Shown here: one piece after another, positions 8,962 through 17,511 of the stretch
How positions within the stretch are numbered: the stretch's first letter is position 1
Layout: each line of letters opens with the position of its first letter
From: Paracoccaceae bacterium
GTDB lineage: Bacteria; Pseudomonadota; Alphaproteobacteria; Rhodobacterales; Rhodobacteraceae
NCBI GenBank assembly: GCA_014323785.1
Contig: JACONJ010000026.1
Coordinates: 1 to 41,474 of the forward strand
Length of the DNA: 41,474 nt
Direction: 5' to 3'
Position numbers and translations under genes: made by a program
Notes under the pieces: model-generated
What the model was told of the DNA's origin: nothing
What the model saw: the letters and a program-made list of their open reading frames with translations, nothing else
Databases searched by the model: none

Positions 8962-9018
8962 CGATAAACTCCAGATCGCCGCCGCACAGGGGGCCGATAC
9001 CCCGCAAACAACGGCACA
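8962..9018 (+). repeat. Imperfect direct repeat, copy A (about 57 bp)
   Basis: The core at 8975-9004 is nearly identical to 10686-10715 (one mismatch in about 30 bases), and flanking bases on both sides also match partially. It lies between the hydrolase gene and the membrane-protein pair. No transposase or integrase is nearby. Confidence 0.8.
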
Positions 9019-9039
9019 AAACCAAGAACCGCAACATCG

Positions 9040-9064
9040 GGAAACGCGCTTCAGCGCGATTTCC
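9040..9064 (+). other. Inverted repeat/hairpin upstream of membrane-protein pair
   Basis: GGAAA-CGCGC (9040-9049) pairs with GCGCG-TTTCC (9054-9064, one bulged A) around a TTCA tetraloop. No T-run follows, so it is not a classical intrinsic terminator for the plus strand. It may be an operator, an mRNA structure or a terminator for the preceding region. Confidence 0.5.
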
Positions 9065-9149
9065 TTGCACACAGGCCGATTTCCAGGCTTGACAGGGCCA
9101 GACCCTGCCGCGTACACGCAGCAGCCAGACAACACGGAAGGTACGAAAA

Positions 9150-10037
9150 ATGGCTCTTGAAGCAGGGGCACCCCCCCCAGAAGGAACAGAAGAGAAGCAG
9201 GGAAATCTGTTTGCCAGCGTCGGTATCGTGGTGTTCTTTTTCTGTATCTCCATTGTCCTTTGGAAGATTTCGTTTAATCACTCCGTTTGGTCGGTACTAT
9301 GCCTGATTCCTCTCTTTGTATTTGTCTTCCTGGGTATATTTCGAAATACGCTTGACGAGCGGCGGGCCTTAATCCTTTCAACTGTCCGTCCCGATTCACG
9401 CCTGCTCGGCTTGCTAACCGGAAGCAGAATCAGTCCTGCGTGCACCGCCATTCTCATTGCAATTCTCTCTGTGTCGACAGTTGCTGTGCATACGCTCCTT
9501 GCAAATATAATCCAAATCGCAGCGTTCCTTGCGACAGTTGCGGTCAGCACGCTGGCTTACGTAGGCTTGATCAAAATTTACAAACCCCAGATACAGCCAT
9601 TCGCGCTTTCCTGGTTCAGTGCGGCAACAGCCGTCGTCGTGGTATCCACTTTGTACGTCGTTTTATATGTACCTATTGATTGGTGGTTGGTTGAACGCCC
9701 TAGCCTCCGTGAAATCGGCCTGAACGGTTTTGACCCGTTAATGCCCGGATTTCTCAGTCAGTCGCAGCGAAACGATGTTTTGTATTATGCTGTTAAAATC
9801 TTTCAAGGTGTCGACCAAACATATCTCTGGTTCGCATCCAAACTGTGGGAGTGGGGTTCGCTGGGCGGGAAGTGGCTGGGCCTACTGCTTCATGCTTTTC
9901 TCAGTGCACACATTGGTATCGTCGTTTCGACAAGTGCAGTCGGTGTGGCCAGCTTCCACAGGCATTACGTCGAAACGCAGGCTTGGTGGCAGAAATTTCT
10001 ACAACGGTTGCACAGAAAGAACCAGAGCGGGTCGTAA
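9150..10037 (+). CDS. Multi-pass membrane protein of unknown function
   Basis: This 295-residue inner-membrane protein has a short charged N-terminus (first 17 residues), a pair of hydrophobic helices around residues 21-40 and 47-65, two or three more between about 92 and 140, another near 150-172, and a final one near 245-270. The C-terminus is basic (LHRKNQSGS), consistent with a cytosolic tail by the positive-inside rule. No enzyme motif is seen. The stop TAA is immediately followed by the ATG of the next gene with no spacer, so the two are coupled. The pair is flanked by direct repeats at 8962-9018 and 10673-10729. I do not recognise the family; a membrane sensor or effector role is only speculation. 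Confidence 0.75.
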   Translation: MALEAGAPPPEGTEEKQGNLFASVGIVVFFFCISIVLWKISFNHSVWSVLCLIPLFVFVFLGIFRNTLDERRALILSTVRPDSRLLGLLTGSRISPACTAILIAILSVSTVAVHTLLANIIQIAAFLATVAVSTLAYVGLIKIYKPQIQPFALSWFSAATAVVVVSTLYVVLYVPIDWWLVERPSLREIGLNGFDPLMPGFLSQSQRNDVLYYAVKIFQGVDQTYLWFASKLWEWGSLGGKWLGLLLHAFLSAHIGIVVSTSAVGVASFHRHYVETQAWWQKFLQRLHRKNQSGS

Positions 10038-10619
10038 ATGGACTTGCCTGATGCAAACCTCCCAGAAGGGATCCCCACCGACCTGTCCGACGTTCTATCC
10101 AACGTTCTTCTGTCGCCCGACGTTCTCCTGTCCGACAACGTTCTACGGCTGGCACGCCCGACGCGGTCGGCCATTGAGCGTTCTCTTGCCCGTGCGCGGG
10201 TGGCGGAAAAGGCTGCGACAGTCGTGGTCGCTGTCGGTAGTCCCGCTGCAATCAAGGCTGCGGCTGCCGGTATTGCCACGAAAGTCTCACTCGCAGTTGC
10301 AGCAAAAGCATCTATAAAGGGCGTGGCCAAGGGTGCCGGACTATTGGGCGGGGCAGGGATTGGGGCGGCGGCGGGCTCATGGCTCGGGCCACCCGGTGCC
10401 GTGGTCGGCGGTTTAATTGGTGCTTGGACTGCCTTGTTCGGTGTTGACATGGCCGTGGTCAGGATTGATGCGTATTTCAACCGTGACGAGTTTGAGGCGG
10501 AGCTGCGTGAGATGGTTGATGAGCACCGACGTGAAGTCCGAGCTCACCTTATCCAAGCCGTCAATCGGAAAGCCGAAGACATGAAGAGTTTCACGCTCCA
10601 GGAGCGTTCCGGCACATAG
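10038..10619 (+). CDS. Glycine-zipper protein with helical C-terminus, unknown function
   Basis: The gene encodes 193 residues. After an acidic N-terminus (MDLPDANLPEGIP), residues 55-95 are Ala-rich and helical. Residues about 95-140 form a glycine-zipper hydrophobic segment (GAGLLGGAGIGAAAG, GAVVGGLIGAW) of the kind that inserts in membranes or packs tightly. The last 50 residues are highly charged and helical (FEAELREMVDEHRREVRAHL). It begins directly after the stop of the upstream membrane protein. Glycine-zipper segments occur in pore-forming effectors and in membrane-anchored chaperones, so either is possible. No signal peptide is visible. Confidence 0.72.
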   Translation: MDLPDANLPEGIPTDLSDVLSNVLLSPDVLLSDNVLRLARPTRSAIERSLARARVAEKAATVVVAVGSPAAIKAAAAGIATKVSLAVAAKASIKGVAKGAGLLGGAGIGAAAGSWLGPPGAVVGGLIGAWTALFGVDMAVVRIDAYFNRDEFEAELREMVDEHRREVRAHLIQAVNRKAEDMKSFTLQERSGT

Positions 10620-10672
10620 TTTAAAGGCACGCGCGCCTGTCGTGATGTGGCACTGGCAGTTATAGCACACCG

Positions 10673-10729
10673 AAATAAACCCAAAATCGCCGCGGCACAG
10701 GGGGCCGATACCCCGCGAACAGCGGTACA
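10673..10729 (+). repeat. Imperfect direct repeat, copy B (about 57 bp)
   Basis: This is the same orientation and core as the copy at 8962-9018. It lies just downstream of the glycine-zipper gene and upstream of the small membrane protein gene. Together the two copies bracket exactly the two-gene module. Confidence 0.8.
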
Positions 10730-10828
10730 GAGGCAAATTTGACCCTGCCCTCGGCCGGGTCGGGGGCAGAGGTGCGCGGCCTTTATGAACGCCGTATACA
10801 CCGTTCCCCATTCAGCCCGCCCCCGCTA

Positions 10829-10834
10829 TGCTCT
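10829..10834 (+). promoter_or_regulatory. Possible -10 promoter element (TATGCT)
   Basis: TATGCT at 10829-10834 lies about 25 bases before ATG 10860 and follows a CCCGCCCCCGC spacer of the sort often seen in promoters of this group. No convincing -35 box is visible. It supports 10860 over 10785 or 10839 as the start of the downstream gene. Confidence 0.35.
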
Positions 10835-10859
10835 GTACATGCAACCGCAAAGGCAAGGC

Positions 10860-11351
10860 ATGAACACCCCCGACAAAGTGCTTGGCGTCATTAACCCCAA
10901 TACCCCGCGGCGCATCGCCGCAACAGGAATGCTGGGCCTGTTGGGCCTGATCCTGATCTATGTCGCGGCAGCCACACCGCCCGCGTCCCCTGGCTGGCTG
11001 TTCTTCCTTATCGTCTTCGGGGCGGGGTGCCTGTATCTTGCCTGGCAGCTCTGGCAGGTGACGGGCGTTCCCCTGGAATTGACCCACGCTGAGCTGCGCG
11101 AGCAGGGTGGCCGCGTACTCTGCCGGGTGGAAAACATCGCCCTGGTTGATCGCGGGCTGTTCGCGTTCAAGCCGGCGACCGGGTTTCAGGTCAAGCTGAA
11201 GGAACCCGCGCGGGGCTTTGTCTATGTGCCTGGACTGTGGTGGCGCACAAGGCGACTGCTGATGGTCGGCGGAGTCACCTCCCGGGCAGAGGCGAAATCC
11301 GTTGCCGACCTCATCACCGCTTTGCTGGTTGAACGCGACCGCGCACCCTAA
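10860..11351 (+). CDS. Small integral membrane protein, unknown function
   Basis: The gene encodes 163 residues with two adjacent transmembrane helices (about residues 19-36 and 44-63), followed by a soluble beta-rich domain (VPLELTHAELREQ, LCRVENIALVDRGLFAF). The layout resembles small PH-like membrane proteins of Rhodobacterales with no assigned role. The frame is open to 10785, but a possible promoter at 10829 and the MNTPDKVLGVINP start favour ATG 10860; ATG 10839 is an alternative. Its stop overlaps the stop of the converging glutamate dehydrogenase gene by 4 bases. Confidence 0.75.
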   Translation: MNTPDKVLGVINPNTPRRIAATGMLGLLGLILIYVAAATPPASPGWLFFLIVFGAGCLYLAWQLWQVTGVPLELTHAELREQGGRVLCRVENIALVDRGLFAFKPATGFQVKLKEPARGFVYVPGLWWRTRRLLMVGGVTSRAEAKSVADLITALLVERDRAP

Positions 11352-12772
11352 AGCCCCTTGGCCTTGTAGCTAGAGGCAACGCGGCCAATCGACACCAGGA
11401 ACCCGGCTGTGCGCAGATCGGTCACGTCGTTGCGGCTGTACCAGACTTCCCGCATCGCCTGATAGGCCACACGCATTGTGTCATCGAGGCCCGAACGGAC
11501 CAGTTCCAGTTCCCCGGCCCCGCGCAGATACCGCTCTTTGAAATGCGGGCTCAGCGTCCAGCCCGTGCCCGTATCGCGAGAGAGGCGCTCGAGCTCATTC
11601 ACGATCAACTCGTGCCGGGCCTCTTCTTGGCGGCGCTGCATGCGGCCAAAGCGGATATGGCTAAGGTTCTTGACCCATTCGAAATAGGAAACAGTCACCC
11701 CGCCCGCATTCGCGTAAAGGTCAGGAATGATGACCGTACCCTTTTGGCGCAGAACCTCATCCGCGCCCGCCGTGATCGGCCCGTTGGCGGCTTCGATGAT
11801 CAGGGGGGCCTTAATCGCGTGCGCGTTGTGCATGTTAATCACGCCCTCAACGGCGGCCGGGATCAGGATATCGCACTCCTCTTCCAGAACCCGAAGACCT
11901 TCCTTAATATAGGTACCGTGGGGACAGTCCCGGACGCCGCCATGACTGGCGATCCAGTCGTGGACCAGGGCGATGTCAAGCCCGGCGGGATTGTGCAGTG
12001 CTCCGTCGCGTTCGATCACATGGGTAATCTTCGCGCCATCCTCGGTCGAAAGGAACAGGGCCGCGTGGTAGCCCACATTGCCCAAACCCTGGACGATGAT
12101 ACGCTTGCCATCAAGTTTGCCCTCAAGTCCCGCCTGTGCCACGTCTTCGGGGTGGCGGAAGAATTCCCGCAAGGCGTATTGCACCCCCCGGCCCGTCGCC
12201 TCAACCCGGCCCTGGATGCCGCCTGCGTGGGGCGGTTTGCCCGTGACACAGGCGCGCGCGTTGATATCGGTGGTGTTCATGCGCGCGTACTGGTCGGCCA
12301 TGAGGGCCATTTCCCTTTCACCGGTACCCATATCGGGGGCAGGCACGTTCTGGCTGGGATGGATCAGGTCGCGCTTGATCAGCTCATAGGCGAAGCGGCG
12401 CGTAATCTGTTCCAGTTCATGATCTTCATACTGGCGCGGGTCAATGCGCAGGCCCCCTTTGGAGCCGCCGAAGGGGGCCTCTACCAGGGCGCATTTAAAG
12501 GTCATGAGCGCGGCGAGTGCCTCGACCTCATCCTGATGCACATTTGCGGCGTAGCGAATCCCGCCCTTGACCGGTTCCATATGTTCGGAATGAACGGACC
12601 TGTAGCCAGTGAAGGTCTGGATCCCGCCCCGCAGGCGTACGCCGAACCGAACAACATAGGTTGAGTTGCAAACCCTGATCTTTTCTTCCAGCCCGGGCGG
12701 CAGGTCCATCAGCACCACGGCGCGGTTGAACATCAAATCCACGGATTGGCGGAAACCCGGTTCAGTTGTCAT
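11348..12772 (-). CDS. gdhA: Glutamate dehydrogenase (Glu/Leu/Phe/Val dehydrogenase family)
   Basis: The enzyme interconverts glutamate and 2-oxoglutarate plus ammonium with NAD(P) in the cytosol, linking nitrogen and carbon metabolism. The 474 residues include the substrate-binding VKGGIRYA, the catalytic region ALVEAPFGGSKGG (active Lys), PAPDMGTGEREM, and a Rossmann nucleotide loop IIVQGLGNVG near residue 225. NGPITAGAD and PDLYANAGGVTVSYFEW are also typical of the family. The frame continues upstream to 13066, but that extension is Arg/Cys-rich junk-like sequence; ATG 12772 begins the conserved protein. Cofactor preference is not assigned. It is a single-gene unit. The gene symbol is by family, not by proven orthology. 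Confidence 0.93.
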   Translation of the reverse strand: MTTEPGFRQSVDLMFNRAVVLMDLPPGLEEKIRVCNSTYVVRFGVRLRGGIQTFTGYRSVHSEHMEPVKGGIRYAANVHQDEVEALAALMTFKCALVEAPFGGSKGGLRIDPRQYEDHELEQITRRFAYELIKRDLIHPSQNVPAPDMGTGEREMALMADQYARMNTTDINARACVTGKPPHAGGIQGRVEATGRGVQYALREFFRHPEDVAQAGLEGKLDGKRIIVQGLGNVGYHAALFLSTEDGAKITHVIERDGALHNPAGLDIALVHDWIASHGGVRDCPHGTYIKEGLRVLEEECDILIPAAVEGVINMHNAHAIKAPLIIEAANGPITAGADEVLRQKGTVIIPDLYANAGGVTVSYFEWVKNLSHIRFGRMQRRQEEARHELIVNELERLSRDTGTGWTLSPHFKERYLRGAGELELVRSGLDDTMRVAYQAMREVWYSRNDVTDLRTAGFLVSIGRVASSYKAKGL

Positions 12773-12935
12773 GGCATGGTCCTCCCTTCCGGGTATTTTA
12801 CGCATCCTTATGTCCTGGCGCAAGGCGTGATGGCCGCAAGGCACACAATCCGCGCAGGCTTTTTGGCGCACGAATATAGCCCGACGCACCAATAAGGGCG
12901 GGGCATTGGGGCATTCCCCCGGTTTTTCCGGCGGG

Positions 12936-13988
12936 TCAGCCCGCGCCCACGGGAAACGCGATTCGGCCCGGCACCCGTGCCTTGTTAAACTCGCGCAGGC
13001 GGGCAAAAACGTCCACCCCAAGCTGCCGCCAGACATCCAGAAGATCAACCATAACCCAGTTTTCACGGATCAGACCATCTTCAATGCGCCAGAAATCCAG
13101 CGAGCACATGGTAATGCGCTGGCCAGCGGGGGCCACGCCCAGCCACCCGTCATCAGTCACAGTCTGGATCATGTTGGGCCAGCCAGTGACAGCCGCATAA
13201 GGACCGTCGCCAAAGAAGTGACAGGTGACTTCATCAGCGTACTGCCCCCGATCAGGCATGGCCCCAAGAAAGGGAATCTGGTGCCAGTTGCGAAAGCCCG
13301 CGATGCCGCGGCCCGTGCCAATGCCCGCGGGCCCATACCAGTTCATACGCGGATGCCAGAACCGTGGCATTTCCATGGCTTCCGGCCCGCCCTGGCCGGG
13401 GTGCCGCCTCATATGGGTCAGCATGGCGATAATGTGATCGCGGGAGGCCTGCGCCTGTCCCGCGTCGTGGGGTCCAGGGACAATACCGTCAAGCGTGGCG
13501 GGGCCCGGGATGCAGAATTCCAGCCCCAGTGAGGGGGCCATCGGCCAGGCCCCTGCCTGCATCATGACTTCGGGAATGTCCCAAAGCGTCTGGATTTCGA
13601 CAATGCGGCCCCCCTTGAATCGGTAGAATTCGTGAAACCGCATATGCGTCAGATGGCCCGTGGGCGGGATATCCAGCCAGGGGGCGACGAATGTTCCCAA
13701 GTAATGCCCGCCGCAGCCGATCCAGTGCCCGCCGTGTTCAGTTTCACCGCCCAGGACGATCCAGTCGCGGCGTTCAAGGTCCGGCATGGCTTTGAACAGG
13801 GGTGCGTAGCAGATTTCATAAAGCGCATCCGGCCCCGCCAGGCTACCAAACGGGCAGGGCATGTGCACGGGTGCGTCCCCGGCGACAAGCGCGGTAAGTG
13901 CATTGCGCACAATGTCCGCGTCAAAATCCACCATTGCTGCGCGCAGTGGTGCAATAAGGGCTTTGTGTTCCGTGTGGGGGTCGTTCAT
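12936..13988 (-). CDS. Tandem SnoaL/NTF2-like domain protein
   Basis: The gene encodes 350 residues that read as two successive SnoaL-like (NTF2-fold) halves. Repeat one (about 30-150) has LAGPDALYEICYAPL, HYLGTF and FHEFYRFKGGRIVEIQTLWD. Repeat two (about 210-335) has WYGPAGIGTGRGIAGFRNWH, CHFFGDGPYAAVTGWPNM and LDFWRIEDGLIRENWVMVDLLD. The second half looks more typical of the ester cyclase/polyketide cyclase superfamily. Such proteins bind small hydrophobic or sugar-like ligands and may be enzymes; the reaction is unknown. It is the last gene of the ABC importer operon, 113 bases after the second permease, so it probably processes the imported substrate. Confidence 0.8.
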   Translation of the reverse strand: MNDPHTEHKALIAPLRAAMVDFDADIVRNALTALVAGDAPVHMPCPFGSLAGPDALYEICYAPLFKAMPDLERRDWIVLGGETEHGGHWIGCGGHYLGTFVAPWLDIPPTGHLTHMRFHEFYRFKGGRIVEIQTLWDIPEVMMQAGAWPMAPSLGLEFCIPGPATLDGIVPGPHDAGQAQASRDHIIAMLTHMRRHPGQGGPEAMEMPRFWHPRMNWYGPAGIGTGRGIAGFRNWHQIPFLGAMPDRGQYADEVTCHFFGDGPYAAVTGWPNMIQTVTDDGWLGVAPAGQRITMCSLDFWRIEDGLIRENWVMVDLLDVWRQLGVDVFARLREFNKARVPGRIAFPVGAG

Positions 13989-14101
13989 ACAGGTTAGGTG
14001 TTATTGTGTATCACTGGCCTGGCCAGGCAAATCCAATCGCGCCTGCCCGCGAACCCGGCCTGCCTCTATGGCACCTGTTTGCGTCATGCATTGGCATTGG
14101 G

Positions 14102-14977
14102 TCAACCCTTGACGGCTCCCGCTGTCAAACCAGAAACGATCTGACGCTGGAAGAAGAGGATCAGGATGAAAAGCGGAACCGTAGCAGAGACCACCGCAGC
14201 GACGGCAAACATCACATTGCCTTCCACTTGCGTGGTGCCCAGGAAACTTTCAATCGCGGGGATCATCGTCTCATTCTGCTCACTCAAAAGCAGTGATGTC
14301 ACGGTGAAGTCGTTATAGGCCAGAAGGAACGAGAAGAGCCCCGTAGTCACCACGCCGGGCCACATCACCGGAATGATCACGCGGCGAAACGCCTCAAATC
14401 GCGAGCAGCCGTCAACCATGGCACTCTCATCAAGATCCTTGGGGATGTTGAGAAAAAAGGAATGCAGCATCCAAAGCGTAAAGGGCTGGTTGATGGCAAC
14501 AAGCACGATGATCGTGGTGGGCAAAATGCCCCAGATATTCCACTCAAAAAAAGGCAGAAGATAGCCCGATACCAGCGTGATATGCGGCATGGCCCGAAAA
14601 ACAAGTGCGGCCATCAGGATCCAGAACGCATAGTTGCGCCCCGAGCGCGCCAGCGCATAGCCACCCAGCGTACCGAAGGTGAGTGAGATGATCACCGTGA
14701 AGAAGACGACGATGAAAGAGTTCAGTGCCGCGCGCCAGAACTCTTCCTGAATCCAGGCCCCGAAGTAGCCACGCCATGTGAAGGGTCCGCCAGTGTCCTC
14801 TGCGGTGAAAACGCCGTAAAGTGCATTGGTCCAATCGGCCTTGGAAAAGAAATCCGCCTGGACCTTAAAACTGCCCCAGATCGTCCACATGAAGGGGAAC
14901 GCCGCGACGATAAGCCAGAGCACCACAAGGGCGGTAGAGATGAGGACAGCAGGGTTTATTTGTTTTCCGGCAGCCAT
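14102..14977 (-). CDS. ABC transporter permease, MalG-type (CUT1 family)
   Basis: This 291-residue inner-membrane permease begins with a helix (residues 10-30, LVVLWLIVAAFPFMWTIWGS) and has four or five further helices. The EAA-type loop that contacts the ATPase is seen as DLDESAMVDGCSRFEAFRRVIIPVMWPG near residue 190. It ends in the GLTAGAVKG typical of MalG/UgpE proteins. It follows the first permease by 4 bases. The substrate, probably a sugar or polyol, is not defined by sequence alone. Confidence 0.92.
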   Translation of the reverse strand: MAAGKQINPAVLISTALVVLWLIVAAFPFMWTIWGSFKVQADFFSKADWTNALYGVFTAEDTGGPFTWRGYFGAWIQEEFWRAALNSFIVVFFTVIISLTFGTLGGYALARSGRNYAFWILMAALVFRAMPHITLVSGYLLPFFEWNIWGILPTTIIVLVAINQPFTLWMLHSFFLNIPKDLDESAMVDGCSRFEAFRRVIIPVMWPGVVTTGLFSFLLAYNDFTVTSLLLSEQNETMIPAIESFLGTTQVEGNVMFAVAAVVSATVPLFILILFFQRQIVSGLTAGAVKG

Positions 14978-14981
14978 GGTA

Positions 14982-16013
14982 TCAGACCCTCCGTCCCTTG
15001 AAATCGCGCCAGGTGCGAATGAGCACAGGCATCAACAGGAAGACGACGCCGATGATGGTTAGCACCGATGTGGCCCCTGCCGAGCCATGGAGCGGATTGC
15101 CGCTTTCACGCAGGTCGTTGAAAATGATCCAGCTCAGGGATGTGGCGTGGGCTTCGGCAGAAAAACTTACGATGGGTTCAAAAACCCGGAAATTGTCCAT
15201 CAGAAGCATCAGCGTGACAAAAGCCACAAGCGGCATCAGGTGCGGCACAATGATGTGGCGCAGCTGCTGCCACGCGCTGGCCCCATCGATTCGCGCCGCT
15301 TCAAGCGGGTCGGTCGGCACGGTCTGAAGGCCCGCGTAGAAGACGATGAAGCTGAAGGGCAGGGTGTGCCATATCCCGTAGAAGATGAGCGTTCCCCATG
15401 TCAGCCCCGCCGAGGCTTTAAGCGACAGAGACGGATCATCAAAAAGCCATTGCAGCGTTGCCCCGATAATGCCGTCGCCATCAACCATCCAGAACAGGAT
15501 AAGCGACCCCACCAGGGGTGTGACCAGAAAAGGAAGGAGTGACACAAAGATGGATGGTCCCCGCACGACCCTGGGCAGTTGATTGACCCCGATCGCGATT
15601 GCCAAGCCCAGCACAAGAACAAAAGGTGTAACCACGGCCGTATAAACAAGGGTGAAGGACAGGGCGCGATAGAATTTCAGGTTGTAAATCCGGCTAAGAA
15701 ACTCCCCAAAGGTCTCTGTTGTAGCCCAGGCCTCCCGCAGTTCCTGGACCGCAAGGTGCGAACGGCCAAGATAGGTGTTCATGCCATTGAACTGTCCCAG
15801 GGGGCGTTCGGCACGCAGCACCTCTGTGGCTTCAAGATCAACCCTGGTTGTTTCTTCGCAGCCAAAGGGACCACAGCTCTCCGTCGTGACCAGCACCTGT
15901 TCGTGTTCAATATGAAGCGACTGGATGATTACCGAGACGATGGGCAGCGCGATGAAAAGGATCATCGCGGTCAGCGTTGGCAGAACAAACCACAGAAAGG
16001 TGCGCGTTGGCAT
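14982..16013 (-). CDS. ABC transporter permease, MalF-type (CUT1 family)
   Basis: The gene encodes 343 residues. The N-terminal helix (FVLPTLTAMILFIALPIVSV) is followed by a periplasmic loop of about 100 residues with two Cys (TESCGPFGCEE), then a bundle of helices from about 130. The EAA loop is DPLEAARIDGASAWQQLRHIIVPHLMPL near residue 240. It pairs with the downstream MalG-type permease. The two close Cys in the periplasmic loop might form a disulfide, an unusual but unproven detail. Confidence 0.92.
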   Translation of the reverse strand: MPTRTFLWFVLPTLTAMILFIALPIVSVIIQSLHIEHEQVLVTTESCGPFGCEETTRVDLEATEVLRAERPLGQFNGMNTYLGRSHLAVQELREAWATTETFGEFLSRIYNLKFYRALSFTLVYTAVVTPFVLVLGLAIAIGVNQLPRVVRGPSIFVSLLPFLVTPLVGSLILFWMVDGDGIIGATLQWLFDDPSLSLKASAGLTWGTLIFYGIWHTLPFSFIVFYAGLQTVPTDPLEAARIDGASAWQQLRHIIVPHLMPLVAFVTLMLLMDNFRVFEPIVSFSAEAHATSLSWIIFNDLRESGNPLHGSAGATSVLTIIGVVFLLMPVLIRTWRDFKGRRV

Positions 16014-16078
16014 GGGATCCTCCGCGGATCAGAACAAAACGGGTGCCGGGATTGGTATGGGAACCCGCCGGGACACAC

Positions 16079-16102
16079 CCCGGCCCCGCAAAGAGGGCCG
16101 GG
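16079..16102 (-). other. Intercistronic hairpin downstream of binding-protein gene
   Basis: CCCGGCCC (16079-16086) and GGGCCGGG (16095-16102) form a perfect 8-bp stem with an 8-base loop between the solute-binding-protein gene and the permeases. Such stems commonly protect the 5' message and keep binding-protein levels above permease levels; this role is inferred. Confidence 0.6.
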
Positions 16103-16114
16103 ATGCGATTCGCC

Positions 16115-17365
16115 TTACTGCAGGAAGCCTGCTTCCGTAGCAGCGGTGGTATAGGCTGCTTCCACGTCCGCCAATGCCTGTTCTGCACTTTCGCGCCCTT
16201 GCAGGAAATCCGCGAGCTCGGCACCCAATGCATTGTGCATCAGGCCCATCTGCGGAAACATCGGATAGGATTTTGCACCGCCCTGGGCCGTTGCAGCCAC
16301 GCCTGCGGCAGCTGGTCCGGGATCAAAACCGTCAATCAGCCAGACTGCCGCGTCATTGTTGGCCTGCACCATTTCCGGCGTCATGGCCGAGGCCAGTGCC
16401 GCAAAGGTTGCCTGGGCATCCCCATCCGGGATATTGGCGGAAATGGTGAAGCCATCCCACCAGAGCGTGGCACCCGGTGTACCCCCCGCCTGGACAACTG
16501 GTGCCGAAGACAGAAGTGTATTTTTGATGACCTCAGGTGCTGCGCCTTCGTCGTCAAGAATCGCCCCACCGCGCGAACCCCACATAAAGCCAAGAGCTGC
16601 CTGACCGGCTTCCCAAAGTGCCTGGGTCTCGTTGGAGGCATGTGTCAGGTGATCGGGATGGGCGTATTCAACAAGTGCGGCCATGGTTTCAAGCGTGGCA
16701 AGGCCAGCGGCGTTGTTAATCGCGGGCCGTGCCGTGCCAGGCTCAAAGAAATCACCACCATGGGCAAGATAGACTGTGTTGAAAACCTCACCGATATTCC
16801 AGCCGGTTTCAAGGTTCATCACAAGCGGATGTTCCATGATGCCCGCGTCGCGGATTGCCTTGGCGGCAGCCACCACATCATCATAGGTTTCCGGGATGCC
16901 CGGCACACCCGCCTGTTCAAGAATATCGGTGCGATAGAACATGTGCTGCGAGTTGGCCATGAAGGCCACAGCCATGATATTGCCGTCAATGGTGATGAGC
17001 TGGTTGGGGGCCAGATTCGCGCCATATGTGGCAACCAGATCGTCAAGCGGACGCACAAGACCATCGTTCATAAGCTGAACAAGGGTTGAGTTGGCCACAA
17101 TCACCGAGGTGTATTCCGCCGGGTCCGGTGTGAGGGCGGCGTTCATGATCTCGCGCGCTTCCGTCGTGTGGTTGCGCTCAAATTCCGCGGCGGCTCCTGC
17201 GCAGTTCTCTTCCGCAAGGTTCACGACGGCGTGAATTGCCGGGAAGTCGCTGGCGAGGATGCGGATCGATTGGCCCTCGGGGCCGCAATCCACCCCGTGA
17301 CCAGCGGCAAAAGCCGGGGCACCGCCAAGCAGGGCGGCGGCTATGGTGAGACCGAATGTTTTCAT
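16115..17365 (-). CDS. ABC transporter extracellular solute-binding protein (family 1-like)
   Basis: This 416-residue periplasmic binding protein has a signal peptide at residues 1-21 (MKTFGLTIAAALLGGAPAFA) with a probable AFA-A cleavage. The mature part starts with VDCGPEGQSIRIL and contains the usual family-1 segments PIPETYDDV-like (GVPGIPETYDDVVAAAKAIR), MFYRTDILEQAG and WEAGQAALGFMWGS. It is the promoter-proximal gene of the importer operon. The ligand is probably a carbohydrate or polyol, though the binding-site residues do not identify it. No ATPase gene is within the operon as seen here. Confidence 0.9.
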   Translation of the reverse strand: MKTFGLTIAAALLGGAPAFAAGHGVDCGPEGQSIRILASDFPAIHAVVNLAEENCAGAAAEFERNHTTEAREIMNAALTPDPAEYTSVIVANSTLVQLMNDGLVRPLDDLVATYGANLAPNQLITIDGNIMAVAFMANSQHMFYRTDILEQAGVPGIPETYDDVVAAAKAIRDAGIMEHPLVMNLETGWNIGEVFNTVYLAHGGDFFEPGTARPAINNAAGLATLETMAALVEYAHPDHLTHASNETQALWEAGQAALGFMWGSRGGAILDDEGAAPEVIKNTLLSSAPVVQAGGTPGATLWWDGFTISANIPDGDAQATFAALASAMTPEMVQANNDAAVWLIDGFDPGPAAAGVAATAQGGAKSYPMFPQMGLMHNALGAELADFLQGRESAEQALADVEAAYTTAATEAGFLQ

Positions 17366-17511
17366 CTGTCCTTACTCCCTTTGGTGGTTCGACGCTTTCA
17401 GAGCTGCGCCATTGACAGGGGCAAAAGCACGGGCCTTTGCAGTCCCCAAAAGAAACGCTGCCCGATGCCGACTTGAAATGCAAGACATGAATTCAGCCGG
17501 CGTCCTGGCGG

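Noticed and set aside
8181-9092. Long plus-strand open frame opposite the hydrolase gene
   Set aside because: It lies antisense to a well-supported alpha/beta hydrolase, and its His/Pro/Arg-rich composition is typical of a shadow of GC-rich coding DNA.
10745-10769. CTGCCC...GGGCAG inverted repeat near the second direct repeat
   Set aside because: The stem is short and interrupted and could arise by chance in GC-rich DNA, so it is not listed as a feature.
11543-12664. 373-codon plus-strand frame opposite glutamate dehydrogenase
   Set aside because: It is a shadow frame with no recognisable domain, fully inside a strongly conserved enzyme gene on the other strand.
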